Shown here: positions 1-11,936 of the stretch, piece after piece | Layout: each line of letters opens with the position of its first letter | How positions within the stretch are numbered: position 1 is the stretch's first letter | NCBI RefSeq assembly: GCF_910592395.1 | Contig: NC_088322.1 | Span: 5,825,431-5,889,430 of the forward strand | Direction: 5' to 3' | DNA: 64,000 bases | DNA from: Lineus longissimus | Taxonomy: Eukaryota; Nemertea; Pilidiophora; Heteronemertea; Lineidae | The notes under the pieces: model-generated | The model's database searches: none | What the model saw: the letters and a program-made list of their open reading frames with translations, nothing else | Told to the model about the DNA's origin: nothing | Translations under genes and position numbers: made by a program

Positions 1-1172
1 TGGAGGGACCAAAGGAACTTTATTTTCTATATTTATTGAAGCAGTCCAGCAAAACGGCGAAATAAACCCAAAATCAATCACCCGAATACCATCAAACTAA
101 ATTCGATCCATTCATCATCGCAAACGGATTTTCAAAATTCTAATCATTTCGATGCTTTTGAAGCAATTTTTTGCTCCGATTTTCACAACAGCGATCTGAG
201 GCTATGGTGACGTCACGTATTCGAACTAATTCGAATGTGGTAAGTCTGACCCGAGTATTTGCACGCGTTTTTCTTCTTTAAAACTCGGTTCCGGTGATAT
301 GACGGACGTTCACTCGAGTTAGTGCATGCTCATTCTAAGCCATGTGCGGACACTGCTTTGCAAGAGAGATGCGAGTGCAGTTTCTTCTTCCGAAAATGAC
401 CAAAATACTGACCTATCGGAATGCTTATAACTCATCGATAAGGGGTTGAGTGAAATAGCTGCTTTTTCATCCAACTGTCCGTGTAAAAGTCCATTATATC
501 AAAGTCGTTGTTCGCCTGACACCGGAGTTCTTCGAAGGCGCAGATCGTCGGTGTGTTGGCTGCAGTTACTGACAGCGCACGGTATAGGATGATCAAGAAC
601 ACGGTCCATACGGCACTGCAACTTAAGAAGTCATGAGAAATACCGACAAGTAACCATCGGAGTTCAATTATAAAATAAATGAAAAGTCAGGCTGCTGTGC
701 GTAATCGATCATTTAGTATGTTGTTTTCAGAAAACAAACGAGTGAGTTTATCCGCAAATAGTTCATCCGACAAACAGAATGCACAGAACACACACTGGAG
801 TATCACAACTTTTTACCTGACAAATAATTTCCAATACTTTATGCATGGACGTGAAATATTTACTTAATACCGACTCACAGTATTTCACAATAAGTGGTAC
901 AGTTTTATATGACTTTTTCTATAATACAAATCAAACACAAACTTGAAGACAATTTGACTATACGAACTTTATAATTGATACAGATATGATCCATGCACTA
1001 GTCGTCATTACTATTTTACATCTTATTTACAAAAACAGTTGCTTTTCGAAGTGGCATATATGAGGACTATATATTTAGACATGGCTCAATTTTAACCTTC
1101 ATAGATATTGCTAAAAAAATTGGTGAATTCATTTCTAGTATCCGACGACTGCTCTGATCGTTTTGTTAACTT
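1..1172. other. Unassigned flank beyond the coiled-coil gene
   Basis: I recognise no gene here. On the minus strand a frame stays open from about position 670 down to a stop near 430. It includes a hydrophobic stretch (VFLIILYRALSV) followed by cysteine-containing sequence, and a possible splice acceptor lies near 617. It has no in-frame methionine, so it could be an exon of another gene or chance. The plus-strand 62-residue ORF at 679-867 is AT-rich, low in complexity and not convincing. Confidence 0.3.
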
Positions 1173-1855
1173 TTACTCTGTCTTGTAGTACTGCAGTTTC
1201 TTTTCAAGGATATTGAGTTGAAATTCTGCAATTTGTTTTGTCTATATTTGCTTCAACCAAGTCGTACTTCAGTGTGCTACGTTCTTGATCCCACTCGGCC
1301 AAATTTATTGTGCATTCTTTCTCAAGATCGAACAACCCCTGCTCGAGCTTAAGCGCGTGAATCATCTTCTGCAATCCTCAATGACCTCAAGCCTAGAATT
1401 GAAATCATCAAGCCTCCACAGTACTTGCTCGTAGTTTTCTCGCATCTTCCACAGCATTTTTCTGTACTCTTCGACTTCTTCGGCACGGCACTCGTCCTTC
1501 TTTAGTTCCATCTGTTTGTTTTCACCTCTTATTGCACGTCTGGTCCCATCGATGTTTTCAAGAAGCCCTTTGTACATCTGATACGTGTTTTCCTTCTCGG
1601 CACGTAGCTTGTTGAATTCGACTTTGGCCTCTTCTGTAGTTTTTGCGTTGGTGTCGACAGCAGCTTGCTTTTCTTTTTCTAGGCTATGAACCTTCTGTCT
1701 CTCGGTCTCTATCTCAGCCTTTGCAAGTGCCAACTCCTGATTCATTTTATCTTTCTCCTGCTCGTGTGTGCTTCTCAAATTGTCCTTTGCCGTTATCACA
1801 TCCTGTTTATCTCTTTCCAATTGCTCGATTTTTCCCCGAAGTTCGCTGATTTTAT
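1173..1855 (-). CDS. Terminal exon of the coiled-coil gene with two compensating frameshifts
   Basis: The exon starts after ATATCTTCAG at 1856 and encodes heptad-rich sequence (LRGKIEQLERDKQD, LEKEKQAAV). The frame hits TGA at 1364-1362. A second frame then carries good coiled-coil coding (LEQGLFDLEKEC to about position 1230). A third frame, which is the original one again, continues (AEFQLNILEKKL) to TAA at 1175-1173. The net shift is zero. This looks like two small indels, either assembly errors or real lesions, rather than a true end at 1362. The preceding 50-nt exon (1936-1887) joins in phase to this one through a tyrosine codon. Confidence 0.55.
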
Positions 1856-4800
1856 CTGAAGATATAATTGTTAAGGTTGAACTTACAATCATTCTCATAT
1901 ACCGCTGTAAGGCCTAGCCCATACAAATACTCGACTCTGAAGAATAAAGGTTTGCAACGAGATTTATTCATTTATGATGAAAAACAACAACAAAGAATCT
2001 TTACATCAAAAGCGATGCACACATTACTGATAACTGAGGCAAAATTGTCAACCCCAACCATAACCACCATGAAAGACCTTCATGGTCGATCCTGGATTGA
2101 AAATCGGTATCAGCTAATCATGGTAACAGGGAGTAAGTAGTCGAATCCTCCCTCGTCAAGATATCAATTTACCCAAAAAGAAATTATGGATACAAGAGAC
2201 TTTATTTCAAAGTGGGAGACGTCACGATACCTACATTTTTTAATTAACGTCAAAGTGCCAAAATATGAATGTAGTACTATTTGACAATATCTCCTGATGT
2301 AACAGGTGACATGTGTACTCACCTTTGCACTTTTGAGATCAGACGTATTTTCGTCTTCTATGACCATGAAATCAATGTCTTGAGATTTCAGTTTGTGATC
2401 CACATAGGCGTAGAGAGCCTCAGAACTCTGAAAACGTTTAGAATAGCGTAAGTGGAGTATGGATGGGGCTTTGGCAAAAAAGACTTTTGAAGACTCGAGA
2501 CGTTCCATGCTGGAGATCAAGATTTGAGGCTTTACTAGCATGAAGCTGTTGAGAAAGGGGGTTATTTGGACCACGATTTTGTTAGTAAACTTCTATTCTA
2601 CGATTTAGACAGTCGATTTGTGGCACACTTGATTTGAGTTTGACAATCTTCCTGGTTTTATCTATTTAGATCAGTTTACTTTTCATTATTTGTCATTTGG
2701 TACAATGAAGACTCGATAAAGACCCAATATATACACTTTATACACTTGGGAAGGAAATCACACTATATACACTGCTCCCGTATTTCGTGTAATTGCCTTC
2801 CCAAAACGCATGCAAGACGCTGCCATTAACAAATAGATATATGGAAAAGGTGGTACAATGTCTGACTGGTCATGTTCGGAGTCGTGAAAAAACAATCTCC
2901 GATAGCAAGGCCAATATATCATAGGTCCAAACTGATAGTGATGAACCCTTACTCTCATGGCTTTTCTCAGCCACTGTAGGGAAAGGATATGGCTAAACAA
3001 CAAATAAATCGGTCCATAACATTTGCTTTAACCATCAAGCTCCTCATCAGGGCATTTCTGGGGTTTTTTTATAGTCGCGACAATCTATGAAAATGTAACA
3101 ATGAGTGACTATACAGCCCCCGGAAGATTGCATGAGAGGAGTTGGCAGACCTAAAGGCAGACACTTAGGGGGTGCTGCCCCTTTTAAATATCTTTCAAAT
3201 TGACCAAGATTTTCTCAGATCTTTTGATCCCTACTGAATAAGAATGCATAATCATTTTTACGTGAATTGTCAATAAGACGCAGCTAACCTACCTGTTTTT
3301 TCATTCGTTGATAAATTCTGCAGATATACCTTTATCAACACCATAACGTCCTGGAGGTATCTGCAGGGACCACCAGGCTGGTCATATACCTTGTCCTTAA
3401 CATTTCTATCGACCGTTTGAGAGAAGTTTTGCAACAGCTCCGCAGGTGCATCTGGTTCATTAGATGGCTGCAAAAGCATGTAACAACAGTGAAAATTACT
3501 AAGGAACCTGAAAAGTCGGATTACATGTTGGCTTATTTCGCTTGTACATGCATGTATACATAGGCAAAAGTGTCCATATATCTATGATGATCATCACAAA
3601 CCACGTTTTACAACAGGATCCCATCATAGATTCTATGATGGCCCATGATCGATCCATTGCTGGCCCGTGTACGTGCCATTGATGGGAGTTCCACGATAGG
3701 CCCAATGACGGTGGGTTCCATAAAAATTAACGTATGCAGCAAAGTATAATTACAAACCCATTTCAGTAACAGATTTCAGAAGTCTGGAAAATAAGAATTA
3801 TTCACTAATTCTAATATAAATTGATTGATGGCCCGTCAAAACATTATTGCGGATTCCATCCATGGATCAATGATATCCCATGGTAGATATGGCCATGGGT
3901 TCCATCCATGTATCTATGATGAAGATTCCCCATCATCTATACGTTGATGATTATGCATGGAAACTTTTGCCTGTGTATCAGATGTAGATCATGCATAACG
4001 ATTAAGTCTCGAAATTCAAGGGCGAGTTTACCTGGAACTTTCTCATCAATAATTCACCACTTTCCAAAGGTGGAAGAACAATTTGAGTATTTCACGATAG
4101 GTATTGGCGAATCAGAAACAAGTTCAATGCGAGTCTTTAAAATCATGCTATGGGACCAAAGGTGGTGAATTGATTAGTAAAATATCGACATTTTCTCTTC
4201 TCGCCTCATTGTTTTTTTCTGCGTATATACTGCTTCGTCGAGTCGTCTCATCTCAAAACTTAAGCTGTAGTTAAAAGTTATATGCAATATTGATCAAAAA
4301 TATAATGAGACAAAAAAGCTCACCTGGCTTAAGGTGTTCTCTTTCTCGTCGTCTAAAAAATAAAGCAAAGCCTTGGGTCATTGCTAAATCAAAGACAATA
4401 AATAGTTGATGAAAAACGGCTCCTCGCCAGGAATCGTAGCCGAAACCGCCAGTTTTGGTATTTGGTAGTCCCGTAAGTGATGTATTCAATGAGCGTTGAC
4501 TTAAGCAAGCGCGCACTTCCGTTGCCCCGTGCGAAAATCGAATAATGAGACTGCATTTCCGGGTGAAACACAGCTGTATCGTGTGGGAGCACCTCTCAAT
4601 TTTAATAGCGATGAGTGACATAGAGTACCTAATGTGTTGCTGAGTGCATCTGAGGATCATGTCCGAGTGAGAATGGAATAAGTTTGCTCAATGTCTTCAT
4701 CTTAATAAGATTACAAGACTGGTGAAAATGATGTTGCATTGAGCTAGGCTCATCCAGAGTCATGATAACTTACCGTATTTAGCGAGCAGTTTGTCTTCCA

Positions 4801-7800
4801 TCTCTTCGATGCTCGAAACCAATTCTTTCTTGCCCCTCATAAAAAGAGACTTTCGAAGTACATAGTAATCACCAACAGAAATAAGATTTCGGCTGAAATG
4901 GAAAGTGGTGAATTCTGTGTCAAAGATGCATTTAGCCAAGGCGTCTTTTTGCCCGTTACTTGGTAATTCAATCATTGCACCTAGTTTTTTAAATGTACCG
5001 TTCAACCGAGCGGGCGCGCCCGAACTGTTGGGATGCGTTCTCTCGATTAAAGCTAACGGGTCAAATACCATTCCCAGTAAGGCCGAGGCCGAGCTCTCGG
5101 GAATGTTCGTCGTGTGCATTTGAATCTAAATATACCCATTTCTCCAGTGCCCGAATAGAAAGCGAGGCATTCTCTGCAGACACCGTAGGGTGCACTTCGA
5201 GTGAGAGTGTCCAGAGATCAAAATATGAAATATTCGGACGAAAAAGTCTGAACTAGATTCTAGCATTGGCTCCGGACTGTATCATAAAGGCTTTCGAAGT
5301 GCACCGCACAGTGTCTGCGGAGAATGCCCGGCGCTTTCGATTTGTGCATTGGGGGTATTGGGTATATTCAGTAGAAGATCCAAATGCACATCACGAACAT
5401 TCCCGAGAGCTCGGCTTTAGCCCTTACTCGGAAATGTATATTTGACTCGTCAGCTTTTAATTTGTTTTGGTTTTTTAGTCAAGGTTTGTTTTGTTTTCTC
5501 AGTATGTGTTCCTCTCTACATTCGCAAGAGGTTTCCGCCATATTAGCCAGCCGGCTAAAAGCGTTACCTGCCTTTCTAAATAATCCCAAATATCCGTGAA
5601 GCCTATCGAGTGCCGCTGCGTCATATTTCGTGTAATTTGTTTCAATTGGTAAAGAGATACTTTCAGTTCCTTCACTTCTTCGTCTATCAGACTGCCCTGG
5701 ATCAATATCATAGTCTGTGCGTGCTGTTCCCTGTCCATCCGCTGCAGATCTCCCTGTAGAAAAAAATACATTGTCATAACTTCATGTTTTGGCTCTTTTT
5801 GCAGAGGTATATTCGGCGGCCATTTTGAATTTATGCAAATTAGGCACATTCCCCTGCCCGAACATTAGAGAATTTTGGATATGTTGTAGAGGATGGTCCC
5901 ATGAACAAATGATACCAAAACCTTTTGCTGCAATTTGTTCCAGGTTGACATTTATTTTGACTGGACTATTACCTACCATATTTTTCTCGAACCCTTCTCT
6001 TTCCTCGCGGACTTCACTCGCTTTCTTTTTGGCTTTGGACAAATCATCTGATATTTGCTCTTTTGCCGTCTTCAGACTCGTCATTTCCTGTTGTGCCTGT
6101 ATCTTTAGTTCCTCAAGCAATTGCTTTCTTACGATCGGATCTTCTCGGCCAGTTTTCAAGTTTGCAATTATATCTGTTTCATCTATTGTTGCAAAGTCTG
6201 TGCATGGATCATCTCCGATTTTTTGCTTGATCTGTTCCTCTTCTTTAATCAAATCGCCAAGGGCATCGACAGTCTGCTGGACACAAGAAGTAGCATTTAA
6301 TTTTTTTCCTCTGACGGCTGCATACACCTTTGTTGGCACATATGGTGTGGTAAAAACAATATTGCACAATTCTGTCATATCTTGCAGCTTTTTGCCTGCC
6401 ACTATTACTTCTTGTTGAAGCGCTTTCTTTTCAGATTGAATTGCACGAAGTCTTTGCCGTTCAAATTTTAAAAATTCATTAGTCGTGTCAACTTGAATTA
6501 AGGCCTGACAATCCAGTCCCGTTTCTATCGATTCTATCTGCCGTTCGCAAGCTTTTATATGTCCATCAAGGCAGTAAACCTTGTTCTCCATCTCGTTGAA
6601 ATCCGCTTGGAATTTATCGACTTTTTTACTGGCTTGTCCATGCCGTTCAATGCTTTCCTGTATATTGCTCTCAATACCAGAAATCACATCTTCACGCGCT
6701 GAAATGGAAATTAATCGTTAGAATAGTGTTATCCCCCCCCCCCACACACACACACGCACGCATACTGATGTAAAGAACCCTCACGTTCAGATCAGCAGCT
6801 GAGCCAGCTCGAGTATCGAGGGCAACAGGTGGCCACGTAAAATCGAGAAGGAGCTACCAGCTGACCTACTACTAGAAAGGTGATTGGTGAACTGATGGGT
6901 GGCATGTTAGAGTTCGTAAGAAAAAGAAGACTTGCTACTCTAGTGAAAGATATGAGAGTGTGAAAGAAAATTTTAAAAAGATGATCCCAAGAATGTGTTG
7001 TGATTCTCAATTCAACAGTGTCATATAATTACCTTTGCGGAGACGTTTTCGTTTGACTTCACGACTGTCCTGAAAAAAGAAGAATAGTCCTTTGAGGATC
7101 GTCTTAACACCCCCTCTCCCTCCAATGTATAGTGACGTGAGTCTTGAGACAATTCTTGCAAATATGATTTGATACTGTCTTATACATAATAAGCTAGCTA
7201 CCTAAAGGGTGTGAATTTTAGGAACAGCGTGTAAGATAATTTATTTTCTGTGGCGCATTTTACCTGTTCAGCATGAAATATTTTACATCCCTGCGGTTGA
7301 TATATTCTGATGTCAAACGTGGTATTCTCTCAGCCATGTCAGCTGGTCTAATGACATCACACATGTTAATGGTAAACATGGCGGTTTAACCAACGTCACC
7401 CGGCTTATATCATATCAGTGGCGTTGGGAACCAATTTGAGACGAATCCAACGTTTTGCCGTTTTGACGTTTCTACATTTATGTAGAGGCCTATCAACTGC
7501 AATAAGTACTCACATGCTCAGTGTAACTGTCAGACCTATTCTCATGACGATTTGCTGGTTCAGGCCTAAAAAGAAATAAGATCAGAAATGAACTAACAAA
7601 TCCTGATTTATATCGGGTGCGCCTATAAAATGAGTACCACATAATACGGAAATGTGCCGCATTATGGTACAAGCGCTGTACCCGTATTGCAGACACATTA
7701 TAACGAGTGCAGATCTTTGGCACAAAGCTGAGGAGCGCGGCTCAGGCAAATATTGCGAAAATACGACAAGAAGCAAACATAAAAATTTAAGAAAAGGGGT

Positions 7801-10800
7801 CCATTAGAACTATTGAACATGTTTAAAAAGATGTAAAATGTCGCTATGTATCCAAAATGGATTTTGGTTTGGAAATGCACCTAACTGGCACTCTGCAAGG
7901 CATTGTACTATTTATTCAAACAAACTCTAAATTTAGTGGTGTACTCAAAATAGATCATGAACTCAGACAGCGTCTGGTCAAATGACGAGACCACGTCACG
8001 AGACGATATCGCCCCATTTGTCTTTTTATCAGGTTAGATGGAACCAACGATCAGTTGTGGTCCCTATGATGATATGGAACTCAAAAACTGACACATCTGA
8101 CACTCTAAAAGCCAAGCTCAGCTCGGACGGACAAATCATCAACCTCGACAAAGTTGCTTTTGTTGATCGGGAATTGCTATATAACGTGTGTGCGATATTT
8201 CATTCCCAACGGTCTTTAAACGACTGCAAAGTTGAACTTAATCAAACTTCATGCAGTATGGAAACCATGTCTGTTGCAAAAAAATATGACGTAAAACAAC
8301 AACGGAACTATCGATGTCACTGTTCGTTGTGTGATAAACAGATCGCCAACTTGCCACGTCATTTGAGAGAATTTCATAAATTCCATCGGCAAGCATCGCT
8401 CAAGTATTACTGGCGAAGAAAGACACAACACCACCAGAAGAAGAAGACGGAAAACAATATTCTGAATCGTGTCATCGCCGATTGCGATAACGACGAATTC
8501 AAAGACTCACTCGATGTCAGCGACCTACACAAGTGTCCAATCGGAGGTTGTCATAGTGTAATAAGACGCATTGACAAGCATCTTCTCGGCGGCAAGCATA
8601 AATTCAAACAATCAGATACGATTTACAGACACTACATGAAGTTGGGCAAATACAAAAGGCCGCCGCTTCACGGTCATCATTGTCTAGTAACCAGCAAACT
8701 AATGGTGCACAATTAGACCACGATAATATGAAGAAAACCAGCCTGAAAAACAGCACGACGAACAACGGCACGAGTAGAAAACGGTTGTTTCACTTATGGA
8801 AAATGCCTAGTATGTACCTATGACATGGACGTGTGGCTGGTAGTATTGGAATAGCATTCCGCGATAATGAGGTCACTGCAGCTGCTGCCCTCTATTTCCC
8901 CATCGCTGAATAACAGGCAATGTCGTAATGTATTCAGGCTTTCTAACTAGGGCAGTTAGATTCAATCTGGCACATGTCCGAGTGTTGGAAATACTACATA
9001 ATTGTTCCGAATATTTCTCTCTCTGACTCTATGGTATCATTCATGCTAAAAACAATGCAGGGTCAAAGATAATTGACTTTGAAATAAGCTGTGAGCTATA
9101 AATAGCAACGTCGCGAAATGCTATTGAATGTTAATAGCTACGTTGTGATATACATGTGAATTTTTCCTCAGGGAGAGAGATAACATTTGAACATTGGCAT
9201 CTATCTAGAAAAAGCCTCACAGTTCTGCAATTTGGTTTAGAAAATCACCTTTTGAAAATCGACGTTTCCAATATTGTCACCACAAACACGTATCTGGCAT
9301 ACATGTGTGGGCGCGGCTAGAATACCTTCCCGGTGTAGAAGTTTAAAATGTCCTAGGATAGAATGCCCGGGAAACAAAGGATTCTATTATGCGCTTCAAT
9401 CTCTGAGCTATTGACGGTCAGGGTCTCTACAGAACCATATTGCAGAATACAATAGGGCCGGACACTTTTTCCAGGGGGGCATTTGTTACTGTTACACCGG
9501 TTATCCTTACACTTTCAGTGCAACTGAGGTTATTCTTCTGCCGTTTGATGGTGTCGCCACTGGTGTGCACAAAAATAATCGAGATATTTATTGAATCAGA
9601 CTAGACCCGTTGTATGTCACAAATGAGAGCATTCGGGTTGGCCCACTCCATCTTCAAGCAGGGAAGAATTTTACAGAAATAGGCCTAATTCTATAAAGTG
9701 GTAAGAAATAAAAAATTGAGTTGATGCAAATAAAAACAATTGATCACATTAATCATAATCTGGAACATTTATCTACACACAACAGTACTGATAACACTAA
9801 CCTAGCACATATTCCTTTTTAAAAACTCCAACACTATTGTTATTTGATTCAACATACATGTAGGTATTGGTCTGCATTATGCATGTAAATACTGTAAATA
9901 TTTCGTGAATCATACAGTTCAGTACATCAAAAATGTCTTGAACTCTTCTCAGGCTTTGTTTCTCATGCTTTATCAAGTAAGGCCCACTTTCGTAAAAGTC
10001 TGCCCTGCCTGAACATGGAGTAGGCCAACACAGATGCACTCACGTGTGATATCGAAAAAAGAGTAGCAACGCAGTGTTTTCTTTGAAGGTGATATGCTTA
10101 AAGGGGTACACCGTTCGTAATTACTTGTGGTCCAGTTAAATAGAAATCCACTGATACAAAATGCCGTAGTGCAGTATCATGAATACGAATTTGCTGAAAC
10201 TTGGTATTTTTAGAAGCTTTATATCTGTCTACACAAAGGCAATGCAGAAAAGTATGCTCAGTATGTATTTATGCAATTGAAACTTTTCAAATTCAATTAC
10301 AAATTCAAAATCTTTAACGAACGGCGTAGGCCTTTAACAGATCATATCCTGTACGCGCGAGATTATACTCAAAACGTACTGCCGCAACTTCCGGGCCAAC
10401 TTCCTTGCTACTAGTGTCCGATCGGAGTGTGGATATTCCGCCAGTCATTTTATTTCGCCTGTCATGATCACCAGTCACCAATCAACAGTCATTTAAAAAA
10501 TTATACGGTGGCCTATGAGGCATATGGCATATTCGAAGACTTTTCGGCCGAATTTACAAAGGGTGTTTAGCTTAAAACAGCGTTTAATGTCTGAATAGAC
10601 AGAGTCAGGGCCTTGCAGGGTTTCTTCATGAAAACCGCATTAGGCCCTGAAACTGATTATGTAGAATTTACATGCGTCTAACTCTTAAACACCCTTCGTA
10701 AATTCGGCCCGAAGTTTTTGATAAGCATAGGGAATTAACTTAGTATTTAACGTTGGCCTATAGCTGACAGTTATACTAATCAGATTAGACTTGTGTGGAG

Positions 10801-11176
10801 TTACGGGGGGGGCATTTGCCTACACTTTTAACTTTCTGAGAATAAACAAAGTAGCGGTCCCCAACCCTCCATTCCAGAGGATAACAGACACACTATCAGG
10901 AACAAATCCATATGATGGAGATAGGGTAATTTTCAAATTAAAGCCGGGGATTAGCTAACCTCGCATAATGGAAATAAAATGACTGGCGGAATATCCACAC
11001 TCGTCCGATCGATTCAACACGATACAACATAATGAGACTTACTTGTGGGAATGTCCATCGATCGGTCTCTTCCCAAATCCAAAGGCTCTGCCTGTCTTCT
11101 TCATTTTTTCCGCTATTCCCGGCTTGCGTTTTCGCTTATGATGACCAACAGCGACCTTGAACACCGTTCGTATCAG
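1173..11176 (-). CDS. Multi-exon gene for a long coiled-coil protein of unknown family
   Basis: Proposed exons, 5' to 3' on the minus strand: 11176-11043, 7565-7514, 7069-7033, 6698-5977, 5753-5568, 5125-4774, 4352-4324, 3467-3390, 2427-2323, 1936-1887 and 1855-1173. Each boundary has AG before it and GT after it. The first nine exons join in a continuous frame: phases 2, 0, 1, 0, 0, 1, 0, 0 at the junctions all match. From exon 9 to exon 10 the phases do not match, so a short exon is probably missing from the model. The protein would be roughly 800 residues. It opens with a Lys/Arg-rich segment (HHKRKRK, KRKRLRK) that could be a nuclear localisation signal. Most of the rest is Glu/Lys/Gln-rich heptad-like sequence. 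I do not recognise the family. A structural or scaffold role is only inferred from the coiled coils. Confidence 0.72.
4774..5125 (-). CDS. Internal exon of the coiled-coil gene, partly inside an inverted repeat
   Basis: The exon starts after TATATTTAG at 5126, a weak acceptor with little polypyrimidine, and ends at a textbook donor (ACG|GTAAGT). It encodes about 117 residues that look globular at first (FDPLALIERTHPN) and then helical (SSIEEMEDKLLAKY). Phase 0 at the start and phase 1 at the end match its neighbours. The next exon is only 29 nt (4352-4324), preceded by CTTTATTTTTTAG and followed by GTGAGC. The first part of this exon and its acceptor lie in the left arm of an inverted duplication (about 5040-5205 versus 5288-5460), so the acceptor may have been remodelled. 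Confidence 0.6.
5040..5460. repeat. Inverted duplication overlapping a coding exon
   Basis: The left arm at about 5040-5205 reappears reverse-complemented at about 5288-5460, with some 80 bases between the arms. The shared blocks include the CATTCCCGAGAGCTCGG motif and a GTGCAC/TCTGC block. The left arm carries the 5' end of the exon at 5125-4774 and its acceptor. The right arm is a decayed non-coding copy. Confidence 0.75.
5977..6698 (-). CDS. Largest internal exon of the coiled-coil gene
   Basis: The 722-nt exon lies between an acceptor (CCATTTCAG) at 6699 and a donor (ATG|GTAGGT) at 5977. A second GT four bases downstream would break the frame with the next exon, so the first is preferred. 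It encodes about 240 residues: an N-terminal heptad-rich helix, a central stretch with two cysteines (CVQQ near the middle and DPCTDF after it), and a C-terminal helix rich in Lys and Glu. It joins in frame to the 186-nt exon at 5753-5568, whose acceptor is TTTTTTTCTACAG and whose donor is CAG|GTAACG. No known domain is recognised. Confidence 0.7.
6731..6764. repeat. Poly-C and CA/CG microsatellite in an intron
   Basis: A run of C followed by (CA)n with CG interruptions. It lies in the intron upstream of the 722-nt exon. Similar C runs occur near 17089, 28247, 34107, 39161 and 50672. Confidence 0.85.
7982..8716 (+). CDS. C2H2-like zinc-binding ORF inside an intron of the minus-strand gene
   Basis: The 244-codon ORF has two paired Cys/His modules. 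One is CHCSLCDKQIANLPRHLREFH (C-x2-C, then H-x4-H) near residues 112-133. The other is KCPIGGCHSVIRRIDKHL followed by His near residues 183-206. It ends in basic sequence. A plausible acceptor (CTTTTTATCAG) lies at 8032 inside the ORF, so the real coding part may start there as an exon rather than at the first ATG. The paired-finger layout is typical of proteins linked to mobile elements or DNA binding in invertebrates, but I cannot name a family. It is on the opposite strand to the host intron. No partner exon was identified downstream. Confidence 0.5.
   Translation: MTRPRHETISPHLSFYQVRWNQRSVVVPMMIWNSKTDTSDTLKAKLSSDGQIINLDKVAFVDRELLYNVCAIFHSQRSLNDCKVELNQTSCSMETMSVAKKYDVKQQRNYRCHCSLCDKQIANLPRHLREFHKFHRQASLKYYWRRKTQHHQKKKTENNILNRVIADCDNDEFKDSLDVSDLHKCPIGGCHSVIRRIDKHLLGGKHKFKQSDTIYRHYMKLGKYKRPPLHGHHCLVTSKLMVHN
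8717..10097. other. Intronic DNA without recognised features
   Basis: It is AT-rich with no convincing ORF, splice-flanked exon or clear repeat, and lies in the large first intron of the coiled-coil gene. Confidence 0.5.
10098..10337. mobile_element. MITE-like element with about 23-bp TIRs
   Basis: The left end TTAAAGGGGTACACCGTTCG matches the reverse complement of the right end, TTAAAGGCCTACGCCGTTCG. The interior is AT-rich and non-coding. Diverged relatives lie at about 27228-27440 and 49660-49875, with the same left end and interior (AATGCCGTAGT, GAATCTGCTGAAACTT) but a decayed right end. Confidence 0.7.
10416..11010. mobile_element. Nested inverted-repeat elements in intron 1
   Basis: Outer arms of about 39 bp (10416-10455 and 10972-11010) share GTGTGGATATTCCGCCAGTC in inverse orientation. 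Inside them a second inverted pair of about 30 bp (10541-10570 and 10684-10714) shares CGGCCGAATTTAC and GGGTGTTTA. Neither encodes protein. The outer element ends about 30 bp from the splice donor of the exon at 11043-11176. Confidence 0.7.
11043..11176 (-). CDS. First recognised exon of the coiled-coil gene
   Basis: The frame is open from a splice-acceptor-like site (TTCGATTTAG) at 11177 to a strong donor (AA|GTAAGT) at 11043/11042. An internal ATG at 11104-11102 begins MKKTGRAFGFGKRP, so the exon is either the first coding exon with a start at 11104 or an internal exon with further exons upstream. The two leftover bases AA join the G of the next exon (7565) to make a lysine codon, and the frame then continues PEPANRHENR. 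Exon 2 (7565-7514) ends in GTGAGT. The 37-nt exon 3 (7069-7033) encodes DSREVKRKRLRK. The next exon (6698) resumes in phase, which strongly supports the chain. Confidence 0.6.
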
Positions 11177-11936
11177 CTAAATCGAATAGAAAATGAAACA
11201 AACTAGAAACACCTGGGGATTCCCCAGGGTGATTTCCCCCAGAATTTCCGTGTATTCTGATAGATCGACGAGCCCATCCGTAGCACATCGAGCCTATGTC
11301 ATGGGCTAGTATTCTGATTGCACATTTAAATGAATATGAGCCGAAGTGTCGCGAGGGCATCACTTTGTACGGGACAATTATAGATGGCATATTAACCGAT
11401 GATACTACAGACGCTTCCCAAGGACCTGAAGTACCTAAATAAGGTAGGTAAGGAGCCTTAGTTTTCATGGAGGAAAGCGGAAATGCGTGACGAGCTGTTT
11501 TTAATCGCATGAAGAGGAATTGCCTCGCAAGACGGCGCTCAAAGTAGGGCACCAATCTGGGTAATTTCGCGGTCAGAATTGTGAACTACTCGTCGGAATT
11601 CCCCGGCATCACCCGAGTTTTATAGGCCGGGATTCCCCAGTTCTTTTGTATTTTGGCAAGTGGCCACCTGACATGTTATCACCTTCAACTCTTCAAACTC
11701 ACCGCGTAGAGTTAATTAAATAATTTCTTATCTTGCAAGCACTTTTGCGAAGACGCGAGTTAGAAACTCTTATCGCGTGACTGCGCTTGCCCGGATGGAG
11801 CGAGGTGCATGTACTGACAGTTGTGTTTGATAGATACATCTTTGAATGGGAAATGTATCGATTTTAAAGGCACTCGTAAGGTACTGGCAACGTGAAGCCA
11901 CATAACTTTCCTAATTTTCCTTTGTACTTGTATCGA

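Noticed and set aside
3293-3389. Extension of the exon 3467-3390 to a second donor (ACAG|GTAGGT at 3293), or a 25-nt exon there
   Set aside because: Either would give phase 1, which does not join the next exon at 2427, whereas the donor at 3390 does. Alternative splicing is still possible.
3499-3705. Minus-strand ORF with many short repeats (TCTATGAT, CCATTGATGG)
   Set aside because: It is a string of imperfect palindromic repeats in an intron. No splice sites or domain.
4271-4660. Minus-strand 129-codon ORF
   Set aside because: Only the 29-nt segment 4352-4324 is supported as an exon. The rest crosses an intron, and the downstream frame does not match.
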